Assembly: GCF_027531815.1 (NCBI RefSeq)
Contig: NZ_JAPZSK010000010.1
Span: 62,001-126,000, forward strand
Direction of reading: 5' to 3'
Origin: Gemmatimonas sp.
GTDB taxonomy: Bacteria > Gemmatimonadota > Gemmatimonadetes > Gemmatimonadales > Gemmatimonadaceae
Length of the DNA stretch: 64,000 nucleotides
Shown here: in pieces, positions 42,382 through 49,754 of the stretch
Layout of the letters: each line of letters starts with the position of its first letter
Position numbering within the stretch: position 1 is the first letter of the stretch
Notes under the pieces: generated by a model
The model's input: the letters and a program-made list of their open reading frames with translations, nothing else
The model's database searches: none
Told to the model about the DNA's origin: nothing
Made by a program: the position numbers and the translations under genes

Positions 42382-42404
42382 GACGGCCCGTGGGATGAAG
42401 CGTT
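42382..42404 (-). promoter_or_regulatory. Candidate ECF-type promoter upstream of the sigma gene
   Basis: The minus strand reads AAC-N16-CGTC, the spacing and core of many ECF promoters, 16 bases upstream of the sigma start. The -35 context is TTAAC rather than GGAAC. The same bases on the plus strand form TTGACG-N17-TTAAGA, a possible weak promoter for the divergent GDPD gene. Both are tentative. Confidence 0.3.
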
Positions 42405-42464
42405 AAGACGCACTCCGGCGCCCGTCCCGTTGACCGCCGCCGAACGCGGGGCGAGCTTCGCGGT

Positions 42465-43193
42465 ATGCCAATCCCGACGCAGGCGCCCGCGAGCCGCCAG
42501 CCGGCGCTCATTGCCCACCGCGGCGCCTCCCGCGCATTCCTTGAAAATACCCTGCCCGCCTTTCAGCGGGCGCTCGATCTCGGGGTGGATGGTATTGAAC
42601 TGGACGTGCACGGCACGCGCGACGGCGTGCTGGTGGTCCATCACGATCCCACCCTCAAGCGACCAGACGGCGAGGTACCCATCGCCGATCTCACGGCCGC
42701 CGAGGTGGGCGCTTTCCGGTTGCCTGGGGGCGACCATGTCCCTACGCTGGCCGAGGTGTTCGCGCTGGTTGACGGACGCACGACGCTGTACGTGGAGGTG
42801 AAGGCGCCCCACGTCGAGTCGCTTGTCGCGGACTTTCTCTCGGCCCATCGTGAGGTACCGGCGGAGGTGCACGCCTTCGACCATCGCATTCCCGTTGGTG
42901 TACGGGCGCGTCGTGCGGACACGCCTATTGGATTGCTGAGCGCGTCCTATCCGCTCGACCTGCCGGCCGCCCTCGCCAACAGCGGAGCCACGGCCTGGTG
43001 GCAACATGCCCCGCTGATCGACGAAGCGCTGGTGGCGACGTGTCACGATGCGGGTGTACGGCTCATTGCCTGGACCGTGAACAGCGCGCCCCACGCACGC
43101 CAACTGGCGGTGTGGGGCGTTGATGCCCTCTGCACCGACGTACCCGACCTGATCAGAACGGCGCTGACGGTGGCGGCTCCGCCGCCGACGTAG
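42465..43193 (+). CDS. Glycerophosphodiester phosphodiesterase
   Basis: This 242-residue cytosolic enzyme has no signal peptide. It hydrolyses glycerophosphodiesters to an alcohol and glycerol 3-phosphate. The GDPD signature is clear: IAHRGASRAFLENTLPAF near residue 16 with the first catalytic His, then ELDVHGTRDGVLVVHHDPT with metal-binding Glu/Asp and the second His. YVEVKAP and a C-terminal AWTVN segment follow. It is one of three plus-strand genes and is divergent from the ECF sigma gene. Its last 41 bases overlap the end of the opposing gene at 43153. Confidence 0.93.
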   Translation: MPIPTQAPASRQPALIAHRGASRAFLENTLPAFQRALDLGVDGIELDVHGTRDGVLVVHHDPTLKRPDGEVPIADLTAAEVGAFRLPGGDHVPTLAEVFALVDGRTTLYVEVKAPHVESLVADFLSAHREVPAEVHAFDHRIPVGVRARRADTPIGLLSASYPLDLPAALANSGATAWWQHAPLIDEALVATCHDAGVRLIAWTVNSAPHARQLAVWGVDALCTDVPDLIRTALTVAAPPPT

Positions 43194-43554
43194 CGGGGGG
43201 CGGTGTAGCGGGCGCTGGCGCCGGCGCGTCCGGCGCGCCGGATGGCGGCGGCGGCGGTGGGGCCTCCGGTGGGTCATCCATGCGCGCCTTGGCCTCGGCG
43301 AGGGCGTTCTCGTGGCGGCGCGCCTCGGCATCGCGGTCCTTCACGGCCTCGAGGAGCCGCGAGCGCGCATCGGCGTCGAGCTCCCCGCCGGCTTCAATTG
43401 CCCGGAAGAGGGCATAGCCCAATGCCTCGGCAGCCTTGTCGGCCTGCTCGCGCGCGCGGTACGCCTCGAGGCGCAGCTTGCCTTCGTCGAAGACGTCCTG
43501 TGCGGCCTTTCCGGCCTTGTCGATCCCCTGCCTGACCTTGTCCCAGAGTGCCAT
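43153..43554 (-). CDS. Hypothetical small coiled protein with Pro/Ala-rich tail
   Basis: This 133-residue protein belongs to no family I recognise. The first 95 residues are charged and likely helical (M-A-L-W-D-K-V-R-Q-G-I-D-K-A-G onward, with many Ala, Glu, Arg). The last 40 are nearly all Pro, Ala and Ser. No signal peptide or membrane helix is seen. The ATG at 43554 is preferred over an upstream GTG at 43596. Its 3' end overlaps GDPD on the other strand by 41 bases. Codon use looks like that of neighbouring genes. Confidence 0.65.
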   Translation of the reverse strand: MALWDKVRQGIDKAGKAAQDVFDEGKLRLEAYRAREQADKAAEALGYALFRAIEAGGELDADARSRLLEAVKDRDAEARRHENALAEAKARMDDPPEAPPPPPPSGAPDAPAPAPATPPPATSAAEPPPSAPF

Positions 43555-43633
43555 GGTATCCTCGGTGAGAGTGTCCTTCGGCCACACTACGGGCAACCTG
43601 GCCGCCAGGTTACGCAGCTCTGGCCCAAACGCA

Positions 43634-43669
43634 CGAGGGGCAGCGCACCGTGTGGTGCCCTGCCCCTCG
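43634..43669 (-). terminator. Intrinsic terminator after rpmA
   Basis: A perfect 10-base stem (CGAGGGGCAG / CTGCCCCTCG), a 2-base internal loop and a further 4-base stem make a strong hairpin starting 18 bases after the rpmA stop. The minus strand continues TGCGTTTGG. Confidence 0.75.
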
Positions 43670-43686
43670 ATACGCGGCCGACGGAC

Positions 43687-43968
43687 TCAGGCCTCGACCG
43701 TCTCCTCGACGAACTCGACGGGGACGACGTTCACCTTGTACGCCTTCTTGCTCTTGTGGGCGAACTGCACGACGCCGTCCACGAGCGAGTAGATGGTGTA
43801 ATCGGTGCCCATGCCCACGTTGGCGCCCGGATGCCACTTGGTGCCGCACTGACGGAGGATGATGTTGCCAGCCGTCACGAACTCACCGCCGTACTTCTTG
43901 ATTCCCCGGTACTTCGGGTTGGAATCGCGGCCGTTGCGTGAGGAGCCGACGCCCTTCTTATGTGCCAT
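43687..43968 (-). CDS. rpmA: 50S ribosomal protein L27
   Basis: This 93-residue protein begins [19 protein letters not shown], the L27 N-terminus that reaches the peptidyl-transferase centre, so no N-terminal prepeptide is present. The [16 protein letters not shown] stretch follows. A Shine-Dalgarno GGAG lies eight bases before the ATG, one of the few clear ones here. It is co-transcribed with rplU and ends at the hairpin 43634-43669. Confidence 0.97.
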   Translation of the reverse strand: MAHKKGVGSSRNGRDSNPKYRGIKKYGGEFVTAGNIILRQCGTKWHPGANVGMGTDYTIYSLVDGVVQFAHKSKKAYKVNVVPVEFVEETVEA

Positions 43969-44018
43969 GACGAATACTCCAGTGAGGCAGCGCGCCGAGA
44001 GCGGCGCACCGCCGGCGC

Positions 44019-44336
44019 TCAGCCGAGGGTGATGTCCTTGATGCGTACTTCGGTGAACTTCTGCCGGTGACCCTGCTTGCGGGCGTAGTTCTTCCGGCGC
44101 TTGAACTTGAAGACGATGATCTTGTCGTCGAGTCCGTGCTTCACGATCTCCGCCGTGACCTTGGCGCCGGAAAGCGTGGGCACACCCACCTGGATCTGCT
44201 TGCCGTCGGAGCCAAGGAGGACGTCGTTGAATTCGACGGCCGTGCCGGCTTCACCCAGCAACGAAGGGATCCGAAGGGTCTTGCCCGGCTCGGCGCGGAA
44301 CTGCTTGCCGCCGGTGCGGATGATCGCGTAGCTCAT
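44019..44336 (-). CDS. rplU: 50S ribosomal protein L21
   Basis: This 105-residue protein has the usual L21 start ([13 protein letters not shown]) and the C-terminal signature [21 protein letters not shown]. It binds 23S rRNA. It is first of the conserved rplU-rpmA pair and is preceded by a good promoter candidate at 44376-44404. Confidence 0.97.
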   Translation of the reverse strand: MSYAIIRTGGKQFRAEPGKTLRIPSLLGEAGTAVEFNDVLLGSDGKQIQVGVPTLSGAKVTAEIVKHGLDDKIIVFKFKRRKNYARKQGHRQKFTEVRIKDITLG

Positions 44337-44375
44337 GGTTGGTTCCAGTTATGTGCGTTCCAGACGTAGCCTAGA

Positions 44376-44404
44376 AGCTTATCCAGATTGGCTTTAGCTG
44401 TCAA
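44376..44404 (-). promoter_or_regulatory. Promoter of rplU-rpmA
   Basis: On the minus strand a perfect TTGACA (44404-44399) is followed after 17 bases by TAAGCT (44381-44376). The expected start is about 30-35 bases upstream of rplU. This is the best vegetative promoter match in the window. It starts right after the hairpin that ends rng. Confidence 0.65.
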
Positions 44405-44405
44405 C

Positions 44406-44423
44406 GGGGCGAGGCGCCGCCCC
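44406..44423 (-). terminator. Short hairpin after rng
   Basis: A 6-base GC stem (GGGGCG / CGCCCC) with a 6-base loop begins 10 bases after the rng stop. It runs straight into GTTGACAG, which holds the -35 box of rplU. It is a plausible but weak terminator. Confidence 0.4.
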
Positions 44424-44432
44424 TCGAACGGG

Positions 44433-45995
44433 TCAGGCTAGGGCGTACTGCTGCGTCACGTCACGCTGCGCGCCCCGCACCACCAGCTTGATCTCATCGG
44501 GCTTGAGGAGCGGATCGTCGCGCAGTTCGAGCGGAAAACCGGCCAGCTTTTCCAGCCGCTTCACGAAATCGTGCTCCTGTTCCAGAACATGGAGTGCCAC
44601 TTCGGGGTGCAGGCGCAGCACCACGGGCTCCTTCCGCCCCTCGGCTGACATGCGACGGACCGCGCGTTCCGTGCGGCGCACGATGGTTTCGGGGGTAAAA
44701 ACGCGCCCCGTACCACTGCAGGTGGGGCACGACTCGGTCATGCTCTGGTAATGGCTTTGCCGCACCCGCTGACGGGTCATCTCCACCAACCCGAGGTCCG
44801 ATACGGCAAACGCCTTGGTCCGGGCGCGGTCGCGACCGAGATGCGTGCGCAGCTCGTGCAGCACCTTATCGCGGTTCCCCTGCGTCTCCATGTCGATGAA
44901 GTCGCACACGATGATGCCGCCCACATCGCGCAGCCGCAGCTGCCGCGCTATTTCTCGGGCGGCTTCGGTGTTGGTCTTGAAGATGGTCTTCTCTGGATCG
45001 CGCTTGCCGGTGTAGCGCCCCGAGTTCACATCGATGGAAACCAGCGCTTCCGTCTGCTCGATGATGATGTAGCCACCGCTTGGCAGGTCGCAGCGTCGCT
45101 TGAAGAGATCGCGGATCTCCGTCTCGATCCCTTCCTTGTCGAAGAGCGGTACCGGCTCCTCGTACAGCTTCACCCGCTCCACGAGATCCGGCGCGATGCC
45201 CTGCAGGTATTCGGTGATCTCGTTGAACACCTGCTTGCTGTCGACCAATACACGCTCGACCTTGGCGCTGAAGAGGTCGCGAACCAGACCGCGTGTCACA
45301 TTGGTCTCGCGGTGCACCATGGCAGGGGCGCGCAGGAACTGCGTTTTCCGCTTGATGCGCTTCCAGTTGTTCATGAGCGTGTTGAGTTCACGCTCGAACG
45401 TCTCCTTGGTGGCATCCTCGGAGACCGTGCGCACGATCACGCCGCCTGAATCGTCGGGGAGCATCTCGCCCACCATGCTGCGCAATCGCTGCCGCTCGGC
45501 CCGCTCGTCGATCTTGCGGCTGACGCCGACCTTCGAGGCAAAGGGCATGTACACCAGGAACCGTCCCGCCAGTGACACCTGGGCGGTGACGCGCGGTCCC
45601 TTGGTGGAGATGGGTTCCTTGGTGATCTGCACGAGGATGTCCTGCCCGCGCTTGAGCAGGTCCTGGATGGGACGCACCTCGCGCCGCCCACGGCGACCGC
45701 CCCCTCCCCCGCCCTGTTCCTCGGCGGCGTCCTCGTCCTCGTCGTCGTCATCCGAGACCTGCGCATCCTCGACGACCACGTCGGCTGCATGGAGGAAGGC
45801 CGACTTCTCGGTGCCGATGTTCACGAAGGCGGCCTGAATGCCCGGGAGTACGGCTTCGACCTTGCCGAGATAGACGTCGCCTACCATGCGACGCGCATCG
45901 GGCCGATCGACCAGCAGCTCCACCAGTTGGCCGTCCTCGATGATGGCGACGCGCGTCTCGCGCGGCGTCGCGTTCACCAGGAGTTCTCGCTTCAT
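44433..45995 (-). CDS. rng: Ribonuclease G/E family endoribonuclease
   Basis: This 520-residue RNase matures rRNA and degrades mRNA. It has the N-terminal S1 RNA-binding region (VGDVYLGKVEAVLPGIQAAFVNIG at 38-61) and the catalytic part with ALVSIDVNSGRYTGKRDPEKT and IIVCDFIDM, which provide the metal-binding Asp residues. The zinc-link CPTCSGTG follows. It is RNase-G-sized, with no long RNase E scaffold. An unusual insert at residues 74-108 breaks the S1 domain with a run of Asp/Glu, then Gly, then Arg. The N-terminal MKRELLVNATPRETRVAI is typical. Confidence 0.95.
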   Translation of the reverse strand: MKRELLVNATPRETRVAIIEDGQLVELLVDRPDARRMVGDVYLGKVEAVLPGIQAAFVNIGTEKSAFLHAADVVVEDAQVSDDDDEDEDAAEEQGGGGGGRRGRREVRPIQDLLKRGQDILVQITKEPISTKGPRVTAQVSLAGRFLVYMPFASKVGVSRKIDERAERQRLRSMVGEMLPDDSGGVIVRTVSEDATKETFERELNTLMNNWKRIKRKTQFLRAPAMVHRETNVTRGLVRDLFSAKVERVLVDSKQVFNEITEYLQGIAPDLVERVKLYEEPVPLFDKEGIETEIRDLFKRRCDLPSGGYIIIEQTEALVSIDVNSGRYTGKRDPEKTIFKTNTEAAREIARQLRLRDVGGIIVCDFIDMETQGNRDKVLHELRTHLGRDRARTKAFAVSDLGLVEMTRQRVRQSHYQSMTESCPTCSGTGRVFTPETIVRRTERAVRRMSAEGRKEPVVLRLHPEVALHVLEQEHDFVKRLEKLAGFPLELRDDPLLKPDEIKLVVRGAQRDVTQQYALA

Positions 45996-46366
45996 TGCAA
46001 CCCACTGCCTGCCTCAGGCCGGCGGCGACTCCGGCTAACCCGAAACGACAGCACATAACGGTGGACCTGCAGGGAAATCGAGCGCGCCCGTCGGTCGCGT
46101 CCCGGACACGGGAGGCAACGGCAGCGCACGATCGAACGTCACACGGCTCCCCACCGGCTGACGAGATCGAATCGAGTGCCTCACGCCCCCGGGTCGCGGA
46201 CCGTCCCGGCCTCGCGACAGGCGTCACGGCGGCAGGAGGCGCTGGCCTCGGAGTGAAACGCGGGCCCCCGCGATCGACGCGACCAAGGCGTGTCAGGCGG
46301 TGGAACGTGTGGACGGGTTGACCGGCAGCACGCTGGCCCCGGAAAACCCGACCCACAAACGCAAAC
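45996..46366. other. 371-base stretch with no recognised gene (rng leader region)
   Basis: This is the longest gene-free stretch in the window, between the rng start and the acyl-CoA dehydrogenase terminator. I found no convincing open frame, tRNA, RNase P, tmRNA or SRP-RNA signature on either strand, and no clear promoter. It probably holds the rng promoter and a long leader. RNase E/G genes in other bacteria can be controlled through long leaders, but that is only an analogy. Confidence 0.5.
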
Positions 46367-46387
46367 GGCCCGTGAGTCGCACGGGCC
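46367..46387 (-). terminator. Intrinsic terminator after the acyl-CoA dehydrogenase gene
   Basis: A perfect 8-base stem (GGCCCGTG / CACGGGCC) with a 5-base loop lies about 57 bases after the stop at 46444. The minus strand then reads GTTTGCGTTTG, which is T-rich for this genome. Confidence 0.7.
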
Positions 46388-46443
46388 GCCGGCGCCACAA
46401 GCGACGGCTGGAATGGAACAGGGGGAAGCTATCGCCGCCGCTC

Positions 46444-47661
46444 CTACGCCACCAGCCCCTTCAAGAGGTGCCGGGCGATGACCAGCCGCTGAATTTCGCT
46501 CGTCCCTTCACCGATCTCGCAGATCTTCGCGTCGCGCATGAAGCGCTCGACCGGGTAGTCCTTGGTGTAGCCGTACCCGCCGTGGATCTGGATGGCCTTG
46601 ATCGTGGCCCGCATGGCCAGCTCCGAGCAGAACAGCTTGGCCATGGCCGCTTCCTTGCCGAACGGCTTCCCATTCTGCGACAACCACGCCGCGTGATACA
46701 CCAGGTGACGCCCGGCCTCGATTTCCGTGGCTATGTCGCTGAGCTGGAACTGCACGCCCTGAAAGCTGGCGATGGCGGCGCCGAACTGCTTGCGCACGCT
46801 CGCATACTTGAGCGACTCCTCAAGCGCGCCCTGGGCGATCCCGATCGACAGGGCGGCGATGCCGATGCGCCCCGCATCGAGGGTCTTCATGAAGTTGATG
46901 AAGCCCAGCCCTTCGGTACCCAGCAGATTCTCTGCCGGCACTTCCACGTTGTCGAAGAGCAGTTCGCGAGTGTCAGAGGCGCGCCACCCGAGCTTGTCCT
47001 CCTTCTTGCCCGCCTTGAACCCCGGCATGGGGGTCAGCGAATCGTCGTGGCCGACGCCCAGCACGCGGCACTGCTCGAGATCCACGCTCTCCTTGGTGAG
47101 GATGAAGCTCGAGATGCCCTTGGTTCCCTTCGACGGGTCGGTCACCGCCGTCACCACGAACACTTCGCCTACCCCGGCGTGCGTGATGAACCGCTTGCTG
47201 CCGTTCAGCAGGTAGTAGCCATCCTTCTTGACCGCGGTCGTCCGGGTTCCACCGGCATCGCTTCCCGCCGCCTCCTCGGTCAGTCCGAATCCGCCGAGCA
47301 CTTTGCCGCTCGCCAGCAGCGGCACATAGCGCGCGATCTGCGCCGGCGTGCCGAAGTTGACGATGGGGGACGTGCCGAGCGTGGTGTGGGCGGAGATGGT
47401 GATGGAGTGCGACGCGCAGACCTTGGCGAGCTCCTCAATGGCGATCATGAAGCTGATCGTATCGAAACCGGCCCCGCCGACATCTTCGGACCACGGCACA
47501 CCGAGAAGTCCGAGTTCTCCCATCTTCTTGACGTTCTCCCACGGGAACGTGGAGGCTTCGTCGTGCTGCGCCGCCACGGGCGCCACTTCATCACGGGCGA
47601 AGGCGCGCACCATGTCACGTACGGCGAGGTGCTGCTCGGAGAAATACAGACTGTCGTCCAT
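46444..47661 (-). CDS. Acyl-CoA dehydrogenase
   Basis: This 405-residue flavoenzyme introduces the alpha-beta double bond into acyl-CoAs. Family markers are [18 protein letters not shown] for FAD and substrate, [20 protein letters not shown], the [21 protein letters not shown] segment, and the C-terminal [17 protein letters not shown] with the catalytic Glu. It most resembles short- or branched-chain types, but the chain-length preference cannot be read here. It stands alone, with its own terminator, upstream of the RNase G gene. It may act with the acyl-CoA mutase and carboxylase encoded further right. Confidence 0.95.
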   Translation of the reverse strand: MDDSLYFSEQHLAVRDMVRAFARDEVAPVAAQHDEASTFPWENVKKMGELGLLGVPWSEDVGGAGFDTISFMIAIEELAKVCASHSITISAHTTLGTSPIVNFGTPAQIARYVPLLASGKVLGGFGLTEEAAGSDAGGTRTTAVKKDGYYLLNGSKRFITHAGVGEVFVVTAVTDPSKGTKGISSFILTKESVDLEQCRVLGVGHDDSLTPMPGFKAGKKEDKLGWRASDTRELLFDNVEVPAENLLGTEGLGFINFMKTLDAGRIGIAALSIGIAQGALEESLKYASVRKQFGAAIASFQGVQFQLSDIATEIEAGRHLVYHAAWLSQNGKPFGKEAAMAKLFCSELAMRATIKAIQIHGGYGYTKDYPVERFMRDAKICEIGEGTSEIQRLVIARHLLKGLVA

Positions 47662-47688
47662 CAGAAACGGTCGGGGAGTGAGGGTAGG

Positions 47689-49476
47689 TCAGGACCGCGG
47701 GCGGGACCGCGCACGTCTGGCTGGATTATGGAGTCGACCAGCCGACGTGTTGGAGCGGGCGAGACAGCGATCACAGGCGCCACATTGCTCGCGCGCCTCG
47801 CGATCCCCGAAATAGCGCAGGACGTACGCCCTTCGGCAATGGGTGGTAAAGGTGTATTCCTCCATGGCGTCGAGGCGCGCCACATCCGTGCGCTTACGGC
47901 GCTCGAGCTGGTCCCAGCGCACAGGTGGCGAGGCGCGCCGGCGGTGTGATGGCGACACTCGTGTGCCGCCCTCGCTGCGATGCCATGTAACAAACTGTTC
48001 CGCCGCGAGACGCTCCAGAACAGGGACGAGCGTGGCGGCGCCGCCCAATCCGGGTGGCAAACCGTCAAGATCGATGGTGGCGCCGTGCGTCAGTGCGGGA
48101 CCCACTCCACGCCACAGGGCGCGGAGCAGTTCGCGGTCGAAGTCGCGGGGACCGTTGAGCTCACGGGTAATGCGCTCGGGCGTCGCCAGCAATCGTGCAT
48201 GCACCTGTCCCGGGCGCGGTGGCACCACCTGGCACAGGTGATGAGCGATTAGTACGCGCAGGGCGGCCGCGGCGCACCGTTCACTCACCCCGGGCACCTG
48301 CCTGGCCAGCGCCGGCGGCGAAAGCGGCACCACGCCCGCGTCATCGGCCCGTTGCAGCAGTGTGCGCCAGACCTGCTCGACGTCGCGCCGCGACGGGTGC
48401 GTGCCGGCCAGGAAGTACTCGTGCGTATCGCGGTCATTGGGGGCATGCAGCAATTCGCAGCGGCTGGCCTGGCCGTCGCGGCCGGCGCGACCGGCCTCCT
48501 GATAGTATGCCTCCAGGGAGCCCGGCATGGCATGGTGCACCACCAGCCGCACATCGGGCTTGTCGATCCCCATGCCGAAGGCGCTGGTGGCCACGATGAC
48601 ACGCGTGCGCTCCTCCATGAAGGCGTCCTGTGCGCGTTGTCGAATCTGGTGCCCGAGTCCTGCGTGATAGGCGGTGGCGCGAATGCGCGCACGCACCAGC
48701 ATGGCGGTGATGCGTTCGACCGCGTTGCGCGTGGGGGTGTAGACGATGGCCGGCGCCGTTTCCCGCTGCAGCAGCTCAACGGCCACGGTGTCCTTTTCGG
48801 GCGCCCGCTGCACACGGCGTACGCGGTAGGTCAGGTTGGGACGATCGAATCCGGCCACCACCACGGTGGGGGCATGGAGCGCGAGCTGCTGCACGATATC
48901 TCGGCGCACCTCCGGTGTGGCCGTGGCGGTGAGGGCCACGGTTTGCGGCGCCCCCAGCGCCTGCCGCAGCTGCCCCAACCGACGGTAGCTGGGGCGGAAA
49001 TCGTGCCCCCATTCGCTGATGCAATGTGCCTCATCGACGGCCAGCAGGCGTACGCCGATGGCACGCAGTTGCGCACTGGTGTTCCCCGCTTCGAGTCGCT
49101 CCGGTGACAGATACAGCAGCGAAAGCGTGCCGTCGCGGGCGCGGGCCATGCGTTCGGCCACCGCGGCCGCTCCCAGCGTACTGTTGATGAAGGCCGCCGC
49201 GATGGCGCGACGCTCGAGTGCCTCCACCTGATCCTTCATGAGCGAGATGAGCGGACTGATGACGACACAGAGTCCACCGCGCACCAGCGCCGGCACCTGA
49301 TAGCACAGCGACTTGCCGCCCCCGGTAGGGAGCACCACGAGCGCGTCGCGCCCCGAGAGCACCGCCTCGACGGCGCGGATCTGTGGTGGCCGGAAATCGG
49401 AATAGCCGAAACGCGCCGCCAGCAGGGCGCGGGCGTCGGCGAGTGAGCCGTACGACGGGGGGAGGTGCGAGAGCAT
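47689..49476 (-). CDS. RecQ-family ATP-dependent DNA helicase
   Basis: This 595-residue 3'-5' helicase has the Walker A VVLPTGGGKSLCYQ near residue 50, the DEAH box in AVDEAHCISEWGHDFRP, and the GRAGRDG motif VI. The zinc-binding cysteines (547, 565, 568, 571) sit at the far C-terminus, after a middle region of about 200 residues. In E. coli RecQ they follow the helicase core directly, so this is the RecS-like layout, and no HRDC domain is present. The ATG at 49476 is used; a GTG at 49491 is also open. Confidence 0.92.
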   Translation of the reverse strand: MLSHLPPSYGSLADARALLAARFGYSDFRPPQIRAVEAVLSGRDALVVLPTGGGKSLCYQVPALVRGGLCVVISPLISLMKDQVEALERRAIAAAFINSTLGAAAVAERMARARDGTLSLLYLSPERLEAGNTSAQLRAIGVRLLAVDEAHCISEWGHDFRPSYRRLGQLRQALGAPQTVALTATATPEVRRDIVQQLALHAPTVVVAGFDRPNLTYRVRRVQRAPEKDTVAVELLQRETAPAIVYTPTRNAVERITAMLVRARIRATAYHAGLGHQIRQRAQDAFMEERTRVIVATSAFGMGIDKPDVRLVVHHAMPGSLEAYYQEAGRAGRDGQASRCELLHAPNDRDTHEYFLAGTHPSRRDVEQVWRTLLQRADDAGVVPLSPPALARQVPGVSERCAAAALRVLIAHHLCQVVPPRPGQVHARLLATPERITRELNGPRDFDRELLRALWRGVGPALTHGATIDLDGLPPGLGGAATLVPVLERLAAEQFVTWHRSEGGTRVSPSHRRRASPPVRWDQLERRKRTDVARLDAMEEYTFTTHCRRAYVLRYFGDREAREQCGACDRCLARSNTSAGRLHNPARRARSRPRS

Positions 49477-49567
49477 GGCGTACCGTAGCACACCGGCGGC
49501 TCGCCTCCGTTACCCAATCTCCGTGCGCGCTATCCTCACAACGCAGCCCGTCGACGGGGGGCAGCGT

Positions 49568-49750
49568 TCAGGAATCGGAGAAGCGCTTCCCCGTATCGTT
49601 CATGAGCCACGCCACCACCACCAGCACCACGGCGAGCACACCCTTCCAGGCCATGCGCCCGTACTCGCCCGCCAAGGCCGCCATGACGGCCTCATACAGG
49701 TGAAACAGCCCAATGAGCAGGGCGACCAGCGGCATCATCGATTTCTTCAT
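49568..49750 (-). CDS. Small two-helix membrane protein
   Basis: This 60-residue protein has two membrane helices (residues about 5-27 and 36-52) and a charged end (N-D-T-G-K-R-F-S-D-S). It belongs to no family I know. The ATG at 49750 lies four bases after the stop of the U32 gene, which suggests co-translation. The helix-loop-helix pattern and good codon use support a real gene. Its function is unknown. Confidence 0.55.
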   Translation of the reverse strand: MKKSMMPLVALLIGLFHLYEAVMAALAGEYGRMAWKGVLAVVLVVVAWLMNDTGKRFSDS

Positions 49751-49754
49751 GCGT

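Noticed and set aside
45996-46366. RNase P RNA, tmRNA or SRP RNA in the long gap
   Set aside because: None of their conserved core sequences were found on either strand.
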